A stretch of 31,867 nt of DNA. It comes from JBGSYN01 sp041750975. GTDB lineage: Bacteria > Pseudomonadota > Alphaproteobacteria > Geminicoccales > Geminicoccaceae. Made by a program: the position numbers and the translations under genes. Positions 27,407 to 31,867 of this stretch are shown here, piece after piece; positions within the stretch are counted from its first letter, which is position 1; each line of letters opens with the position of its first letter. Under the pieces are notes generated by a model. That model saw only the letters and a list, made by a program, of their open reading frames with translations. It had not been told where the DNA came from and ran no database searches. Location of the stretch: NCBI GenBank assembly GCA_041750975.1, contig JBGSYN010000019.1:1-31867 (forward strand). The letters run 5' to 3'.

Positions 27407-29137
27407 GTGGGCAGGTTATTTCATAACGCCACCATCCAAGCCACATTGTTTGACGCCTGGCGAAAAATTCGTTCGAACGGGATAAAATCACAGGCGATAG
27501 AAACCCGCTTTGCCGTTGAGCAGTTTGATCAATCTGCAAATAGAGAAATACGGCGTATCCAACGACAGATACGCGATGACAAATTTGTGTTTGATCCTCA
27601 AAAAGGCGTAATAAAATCGAAAGCCAGTGGAGGCAAACGCGGTATTGTCATGGCCTCCGTTCATAATCGTGTCGTGGAACGTGCATTGCTCGATACGATG
27701 CAGAAACAGTTGAACTTCGTTAAGGCAATAATCAACCAGCCAACAAGCATTGGTGGCGTCCCAAACAGGAGTGTACCGCACGGGCTTAAGCTCATGCATG
27801 ACGCATTCAACGATGGCAAAACGTACTTTCTACGATCTGATATTTCTGGGTTTTTCGACCACATACCTCGCAAAGAGGTTTTGAAAAAGATTGCGAAGAA
27901 CACCGACGATGAGCGCTTTCTCAAGCTTTTAGATGATGCCACCGCGGTTACATTGGCAAACGAGCGTGAATTAGGAGAATCTCGAAGTGTTTTCCCGACG
28001 GATAGTGAGGGCGTCGCGCAGGGATCACCTCTGTCTCCATTATTCGGAAATATACTACTTCACGACTTCGATTTGGAGTTGAATGGTAGAGGAATTGTCT
28101 GCATCCGCTTTATTGACGATTTTCTCATTCTTGGTGAGAGTGAAAGTAAAGTTCGAGCCACTTTTAAAAATGCTCAAGCACATTTAACCAACCTTGGTCT
28201 TCAGTGTCATGATCCATTTTCATCATGCTACAACGAAGTAAAAGCTGCTCACGGAAAAATTGACAAAGGGTTTGTATTTTTGGGGTATGATTGTCGTCCT
28301 GGTCTCTTCCAACCGTCTCTAAAAGCGAGGCAAAGTATCAAAAAGACGATCGATGATCATCTTACTCACGGTCGTCAAGCGATCATCCAAGTGCAAAAAG
28401 AAGCCGATAGCTTCTCTCATCGTCATAGATACTGTCAGACGCTGGCCATGGTTGATCAGGTGCTCCGTGGATGGGGTGAGGCTTTCGCCTACAACAACGC
28501 AGCAAGCACTTTGGAGAATCTCGACCAGGAGATTGACCAAAAACTCAACAGGTTTCGTGCTTGGTACGCAGGTCGAGCGCGAAACATGGATTGGAAAACC
28601 AAGCGTCGTACTGGCGGCGTATGTCTGCTGAGCGATATCTCCTCCAAGTCATTGAACGAGCTACCATTCGTGGTCGACGGGTCTGGCCGCTTCAGAGTAA
28701 ATAGGAAAACCGTCACGATCTCCACCGATGGCTCGGTAATTAACGCGGGTGGTCGAAGAGGCAAGGATCGCGGTCCAGGTGGCTGGGCCTTCGTTGTTCA
28801 CGACACCAACGAAGAACAATCGGGAAAGGAACCGGATACAACCAACAACATATCGGAGCTTCGGGCAGTCATTGAAGCAATCCGGTTTGTAAAAGATAAT
28901 GTACCAATTGTTATTCGGACAGACAGCCAGTACGTTAACAACGCAGTAAACAAGCAGAATCTTATGAGGAGCAACCGAAGCCTATGGGACGAATTTTCTG
29001 ATGTTAAAAGGAATCGTGAGATCGGAATTGTCTGGGTAAAGGGTCACAATAAAGACCCACATAACGAGCGCGCAGATGCTCTTGCCAATAAACAGGCACA
29101 TGAAATGAATGCGAGTTTGAATGCGTGTGCAACATGA
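27407..29137 (+). CDS. Reverse transcriptase with C-terminal RNase H domain
   Basis: The 576-aa protein joins a group-II-intron-like RT (about 1-395) to a type 1 RNase H (about 436-566). RT landmarks: motif A FLRSDISGFFDHIP (D145), QGSPLSP (205-211), the catalytic FIDD (D237, D238), FLGY (291-294) and a thumb-like LRGWGEAFAYNNA. RNase H landmarks: STDGS (D441), ISELRA (E484), RTDSQY (D506) and ERADALA (D557), so all four acidic residues are present, with H548 in KGHNKD. No endonuclease or maturase DNA-binding domain is seen. The start is the GTG at 27407, the first possible start in the frame; the ribosome site is weak. AT-rich composition differs from the flanks. Which RT class it belongs to, and what it copies, is not evident. 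Confidence 0.93.
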   Translation: MGRLFHNATIQATLFDAWRKIRSNGIKSQAIETRFAVEQFDQSANREIRRIQRQIRDDKFVFDPQKGVIKSKASGGKRGIVMASVHNRVVERALLDTMQKQLNFVKAIINQPTSIGGVPNRSVPHGLKLMHDAFNDGKTYFLRSDISGFFDHIPRKEVLKKIAKNTDDERFLKLLDDATAVTLANERELGESRSVFPTDSEGVAQGSPLSPLFGNILLHDFDLELNGRGIVCIRFIDDFLILGESESKVRATFKNAQAHLTNLGLQCHDPFSSCYNEVKAAHGKIDKGFVFLGYDCRPGLFQPSLKARQSIKKTIDDHLTHGRQAIIQVQKEADSFSHRHRYCQTLAMVDQVLRGWGEAFAYNNAASTLENLDQEIDQKLNRFRAWYAGRARNMDWKTKRRTGGVCLLSDISSKSLNELPFVVDGSGRFRVNRKTVTISTDGSVINAGGRRGKDRGPGGWAFVVHDTNEEQSGKEPDTTNNISELRAVIEAIRFVKDNVPIVIRTDSQYVNNAVNKQNLMRSNRSLWDEFSDVKRNREIGIVWVKGHNKDPHNERADALANKQAHEMNASLNACAT

Positions 29138-29220
29138 GAATGAAAAACGATTTTTATCACTTTTCGGCCTTTGTATTCGGGATAGTATTTATCCAAGTAA
29201 TTATATTGCCTACTCTTTAG
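29134..29220 (+). CDS. 28-aa hydrophobic peptide overlapping the RT stop
   Basis: ATG at 29134 overlaps the RT stop (ATGA). The peptide starts MRMKNDFYHF and continues with about 18 mostly hydrophobic residues (FVFGIVFIQVIILPTL), enough for one membrane helix with positive charges at the N-terminus. Such peptides occur as toxins, membrane anchors or by chance. The overlap makes coupled translation plausible; no homologue is known to me. Confidence 0.4.
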   Translation: MRMKNDFYHFSAFVFGIVFIQVIILPTL

Positions 29221-29322
29221 GGTGTAAAGTATACTAGGTATGCGCGATGAATTTGTTGGCGTTCAGCAAGGAATAAGGCGCCTCGGGACTAGTTTTGAGC
29301 ATGGCAAGACTACAGGAGCGCG

Positions 29323-29350
29323 TTGCTTGCATGCTGAAACTTTGGATAAT
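29323..29350 (+). promoter_or_regulatory. Candidate sigma-70 promoter of the AbrB-like gene
   Basis: TTGCTT (29323-29328) and GATAAT (29345-29350) are spaced by 16 nt and would start transcription about 28 nt before the ATG at 29385. Confidence 0.4.
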
Positions 29351-29384
29351 ACCTTTGTTCAAATCTGGTATATTAGGTTTGCAT

Positions 29385-29618
29385 ATGACGACGACATTAA
29401 CCGCAAACGGTCAGGTGACAATCCCGAAATGGGTGTGCCAGCAGTTGGGGATCGGACCGGGTAGTGAGGTGGACTTCCAGCTTGCTGAGGATACCCGTGT
29501 TGTGCTGGTTCGGGTCGTTGACAAACTTCCGGCGGGGCGGTGTGCCAAACTGCGCGGCCATGCGGGGAGGGGACTCGATACCGATGCGATCATGGCGTTG
29601 ACCCGCGGGGAGACGTGA
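29385..29618 (+). CDS. AbrB/MazE-type antitoxin-like DNA-binding protein
   Basis: The 77-aa protein starts MTTTLTANGQVTIPKWVCQQLGIGPGSEVDFQL, a clear SpoVT-AbrB swapped-hairpin domain; the C-terminal 35 residues (LRGHAGRGLDTDAIMALTRGET) resemble the toxin-binding tail of VapB antitoxins. The start is the ATG at 29385; the frame upstream is open but unlike the family. No complete toxin gene follows; only a 12-codon frame at 29615 remains, listed separately. It would be an orphan regulator or antitoxin. Confidence 0.85.
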   Translation: MTTTLTANGQVTIPKWVCQQLGIGPGSEVDFQLAEDTRVVLVRVVDKLPAGRCAKLRGHAGRGLDTDAIMALTRGET

Positions 29619-29653
29619 CGGTTGCCGTGAAGCCAAACGCGATGGGCACTTAA
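29615..29653 (+). pseudogene. Stump of a PIN-type toxin gene
   Basis: GTG at 29615 overlaps the antitoxin stop (GTGA), the same layout as in the intact pair at 7365-7368. The frame reads VTVAVKPNAMGT and stops at TAA 29651. Intact VapC proteins begin with a pattern like TVAVDTNVL, so this appears to be the remains of the toxin start with the catalytic Asp region altered. The rest is missing. Confidence 0.45.
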
Positions 29654-29730
29654 GAGACTATATTCCTTGAATTTCAAGCGCGATCATGATAGAATCTCGT
29701 GGTCGTCTAATGTTTCGAGGATGTGTCAGA

Positions 29731-30462
29731 ATGGAATCAGATCCGAACGTTCCGGTTGCTGAAGCTGCCTGTGATGATGCGGTCGTGAGCGCAATACCCA
29801 AGAAACGCGGCCCGAAGACCCCTGAAGGCAAAGCTAGATCGTCGATGAATGCGCTGAAGCATGGGCTTCGGGCGGAGAAGTTTCGGTTGCTGCCGGAGGA
29901 GACGGTCGAGGAGTTCGAGGCGTTTGCGGCGGAGATCAAGAAGGACTTAAAGCCGAGGTGTGCGATGGAGCGGCAGTTCGTCGAGGCGATCGTCATCGCC
30001 TTCTGGCGGGAGATGCGGGCGGATCGGATGGAGGCGGATGTGATGTCGGACATGCCGCCGCATTGCGATGATCGGGTCCATGGCAGCAATCTCATTGGCA
30101 AGCCGGAAAACCGGATGTCGATGACGACGATGCTGCGCTATCGCGCCCAAGCCTCGATGGACCTCAAGCGCGCCCTTGCCAATCTTGCCGCTCATCGGAA
30201 GGCGCGGGGGTCGGTACCCGAGCAAGATTGCACGAACGATTTATTGCCTGAAGTGGGGCCGGCAAATCAAAATTACACAAACGAATTATCGGCCGCCGCT
30301 GAGTCGACAAGCGATAACTACACGAACGAATTACCGGCAGCCTCGGAGCCTGTGACTCAAAATTGCACGAACGATTTCAAACCGACCCCGAACGTCGATG
30401 CGCAAAATTACACGAACGAATTCATCCGGCACGAATCCACTACCGTTTCGGCCGCAACTTAA
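29731..30462 (+). CDS. Hypothetical protein with TPEGKARSSxNALKHGLRA motif and C-terminal NxTNE repeats
   Basis: The 243-aa product starts at the ATG at 29731 with GAGGA ten bases upstream; the ATG at 29686 gives 15 more residues. The N-terminal part has KKRGPKTPEGKARSSMNALKHGLRAEKF, a motif seen in many unassigned bacterial proteins, then a helical region with FWREMRADRMEADVM. The C-terminal 80 residues contain five 15-residue repeats with cores CTND, YTNE, YTNE, CTND and YTNE, from DNA repeats of exactly 45 nt. It has no membrane segment or signal. Function is unknown; helical N-part and repeats suggest binding to DNA, RNA or a partner. The in-frame stop at 30460 may be a mutation, because the frame continues sensibly beyond it. 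Confidence 0.75.
   Translation: MESDPNVPVAEAACDDAVVSAIPKKRGPKTPEGKARSSMNALKHGLRAEKFRLLPEETVEEFEAFAAEIKKDLKPRCAMERQFVEAIVIAFWREMRADRMEADVMSDMPPHCDDRVHGSNLIGKPENRMSMTTMLRYRAQASMDLKRALANLAAHRKARGSVPEQDCTNDLLPEVGPANQNYTNELSAAAESTSDNYTNELPAASEPVTQNCTNDFKPTPNVDAQNYTNEFIRHESTTVSAAT
30229..30422 (+). repeat. Five units of a 45-bp period repeat inside the gene
   Basis: The core T(G/A)CACGAACGA(T/A)TT begins at 30229, 30274, 30319, 30364 and 30409, a spacing of exactly 45 nt each time; the second copy has one change (CACAAACG). A sixth copy at 30535 is at a different distance (126 nt, still in frame). Sequences between cores vary, so selection or conversion acts mainly on the core. Confidence 0.9.
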
Positions 30463-30636
30463 CCCGAGCCAACATCCCGCGGAGAGTTTGAGAGGCCGGC
30501 GTCCGGCCTTTCAAAGGACGTTCCTCACCAAGAATGCACGAACGATTTATCGCCCTTATCGGAGCCGACGCCGCAGCGTCCGATGGTCCGTCGAAAGGAG
30601 CCGGTGCCGTCGCATTTCAGGAAATGGTGGCTGTAG
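30463..30636 (+). pseudogene. In-frame continuation of the repeat gene after its stop codon
   Basis: After TAA at 30460 the same frame stays open for 57 codons to TAG at 30634. It encodes PEPTSRGEFERPASG, the sixth repeat core ECTNDL, then PMVRRKEPVPSHFRKWWL at the end. A single change CAA to TAA would account for the interruption. A hairpin at 30493-30509 between them could instead be a genuine terminator of the shorter gene. Confidence 0.45.
30493..30512 (+). terminator. Possible terminator hairpin
   Basis: AGGCCGG-CGT-CCGGCCT is a 7-bp perfect stem followed by TTC, 30 nt after the TAA at 30460. The T-run is short. If the longer reading of the gene is right, this DNA is coding. Confidence 0.4.
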
Positions 30637-30774
30637 AAGCCAAGTTATTTGTCATAATCTTTCTTATCAATGTTTTATGCCAGCCAGCATAGGGTCCCTC
30701 CATGGCCGAGCTATCCTTGGACCCGGACGGCTGATAGGTTGCTTAGCCTACGGGAATGGAGACGGAATACGATC

Positions 30775-31812
30775 ATGAGCGGTCAAGGTATCAATTGGCA
30801 ATGGCTTTTGCGGGAACGTCCCAAGGGTGCGCCGAATGACGGCACGTTCGAGTTTGTTCAGCAGCCCTTGCCTGAGCCGGGCGACGGCGAATGTCTGTGC
30901 CGGACGATCTTTCTGTCGCTCGATCCCTATATGCGCGGCCGGATCAGCGGTGCCGCGAGTTACGCCGCCGCACTCGAGCTTGGCGAGGTGATGACGGGCG
31001 AGACCGTGGCCGAGGTCGTCGTCAGCCGGGCGGCAGGGATCGAGGAAGGCACCGTCGTCCGCGCGCGCGGCGGCTGGCAGGCGTACTTCACCGCCGCGGC
31101 CGATGCGCTGCAGCCGGTCGATCCGTCGATCGCCCCGATCTCGACCGCACTCGGCGTGCTCGGCATGCCGGGGCTCACTGCCTATGCCGGCTTGCTCGCC
31201 ATCGGCCGGCCGCAGCCCGGCGAGACGGTGGTGATCCCTGCGGCTTCCGGTGCCGTGGGTGCGGTGGCGGGCCAGATCGCCAAAATCAAGGGCTGCCGCG
31301 TCGTCGGCATTGCCGGCGGTGCCGACAAATGCGCCTATGTCACCGAGACGCTCGGTTTCGATGTCTGCCTCGACCGCCGTGAGCCAGGGTTGCCGGAACG
31401 GCTCGAGGCTGCCTGCCCCGACGGCATCGACATCTATATCGAGCTTGTCGGCGGTCCGGTCTTCGACGCCGTCTTGCCGCTCTTGAACCTCAACGCCCGC
31501 ATCCCGGTGATCGGCACCATCGCCCATTACAATGCGACCGAGCTGCCCGAGGGCCCCGACCGCGTACCGCTCCTGATGCGCCAGATCCTCGTCAAGCGGC
31601 TAGTCTTGCATGGCATGATCGTCATGGACTATGCCGGGATGCAGGCGGATTTCGAACGTGAGGTCGGCGGCTGGATCCGGGACGGCCGGCTGGTCTACAG
31701 GGAAGACATCGTCGACGGTCTCGACAAGACCCCCGAGGCCTTCATCGGCCTCCTTGAGGGTAAGAATTTCGGCAAGCTCCTGGTCCGGGTCGGCCCCGAT
31801 CCGGCGAGTTGA
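30775..31812 (+). CDS. NADP-dependent oxidoreductase, zinc-independent MDR family (leukotriene B4 dehydrogenase/CurA type)
   Basis: The 345-aa enzyme begins MSGQGINWQWLLRERPKGAP; the open frame upstream to 30670 has no family match. SLDPYMRGRIS near residue 55 is typical of this MDR group. The Rossmann motif VVIPAASGAVGAVAGQIAK lies near 150, with AGGADKC for NADP. LRVGPD at the end completes normal length. Zinc-binding cysteines are absent as expected. Such enzymes reduce alkenals, enones or quinones using NADPH in the cytoplasm. GC-rich, like the window core; it has no close gene partner in view. Confidence 0.94.
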   Translation: MSGQGINWQWLLRERPKGAPNDGTFEFVQQPLPEPGDGECLCRTIFLSLDPYMRGRISGAASYAAALELGEVMTGETVAEVVVSRAAGIEEGTVVRARGGWQAYFTAAADALQPVDPSIAPISTALGVLGMPGLTAYAGLLAIGRPQPGETVVIPAASGAVGAVAGQIAKIKGCRVVGIAGGADKCAYVTETLGFDVCLDRREPGLPERLEAACPDGIDIYIELVGGPVFDAVLPLLNLNARIPVIGTIAHYNATELPEGPDRVPLLMRQILVKRLVLHGMIVMDYAGMQADFEREVGGWIRDGRLVYREDIVDGLDKTPEAFIGLLEGKNFGKLLVRVGPDPAS

Positions 31813-31867
31813 CCCGGCGTCCAGATGCGACGGTTCGTTGGGATGTCGCTCATCCGAGCCTGGTCGA

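Noticed and set aside
27135..27485. 116-codon ORF through repeat 2
   Set aside because: The only nearby ribosome site is placed for a different ATG (27121), the frame overlaps the RT gene by 79 nt, and the matching frame in repeat 1 has no start codon before the repeat. Kept as a possibility only.
26551..29300. Group II intron
   Set aside because: The RT is intron-like, but I could not find a domain V-like hairpin after the gene, and the C-terminus is RNase H rather than a DNA-binding/endonuclease part.
29240..29464. 74-codon plus-strand frame before the AbrB gene
   Set aside because: It overlaps the AbrB-type gene in another frame and has no ribosome site or family pattern.
30229..30549. 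CRISPR array
   Set aside because: The repeated core is only about 14 nt, lies in a protein frame with a 15-codon period, and there are no cas genes.

Overview
The window is bacterial chromosomal DNA, most likely from an alphaproteobacterium. The gene families point that way: a sorbitol-dehydrogenase-type SDR, an anhydrofructose-reductase-type oxidoreductase of rhizobial kind, a sugar-acid enolase-superfamily enzyme, and an Hsp20-Lon pair behind a heat-shock-like promoter. The core is GC-rich with dense, often overlapping genes. Two stretches look foreign because they are visibly AT-richer and looser: about 1-1400 (left edge) and about 26550-29700 (the reverse transcriptase island). Genus and species cannot be read from the sequence.

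Layout. 1-1125: 3' part of a di-heme cytochrome c peroxidase/MauG-type gene, a VOC-fold gene and a 42-codon ORF overlapping it. 1495-5306 (minus): rimO, then an enoyl-CoA hydratase-like gene overlapping an acyl-CoA synthetase gene. 5316-6653: a membrane-anchored class III nucleotide cyclase. 6790-7655: a toxin-antitoxin patch with a frameshifted RHH gene and an intact VapC/Phd-type pair behind a perfect palindrome. 7744-16995: a carbohydrate catabolic block with a mandelate-racemase-type dehydratase, a complete YtfQ-R-T-YjfF-like ABC importer (minus), and divergent from it a GMC oxidoreductase, a polyol dehydrogenase and a 1,5-anhydrofructose-reductase-like gene. 17167-18867 (minus): an aldo-keto reductase and an AlkB-type dioxygenase. 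19123-20973: a PAS-GGDEF-EAL protein. 20982-23830 (minus): hsp20 and lon. 24192-26550: a small hypothetical protein, a PhyH-family dioxygenase and a lactonase.

26551-29220 is the most unusual part. Two identical 127-bp direct repeats lie 391 bp apart just before a 576-aa fusion of a group-II-intron-like reverse transcriptase to a C-terminal RNase H domain, with both catalytic centres intact. A 28-codon ORF for a hydrophobic peptide overlaps the RT stop codon. No intron RNA core, endonuclease domain or diversity-generating VR/TR signature was recognised. It looks like an orphan retroelement or an RT-based system of a type I cannot name.

29385-30636 holds an orphan AbrB-like antitoxin followed by a 12-codon toxin remnant, then a gene with five exact 45-bp-period repeats whose frame continues for 57 codons, including a sixth motif, beyond an in-frame TAA. 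30775-31812 is a zinc-independent MDR-family NADP-dependent oxidoreductase.

How the genes fit together (inference): the 7.7-19 kb block can be read as a regulon that imports a sugar, polyol or anhydro-sugar and oxidises, reduces and dehydrates it in the cell. RimO, Lon/Hsp20 and the two signalling proteins are housekeeping or regulatory neighbours.
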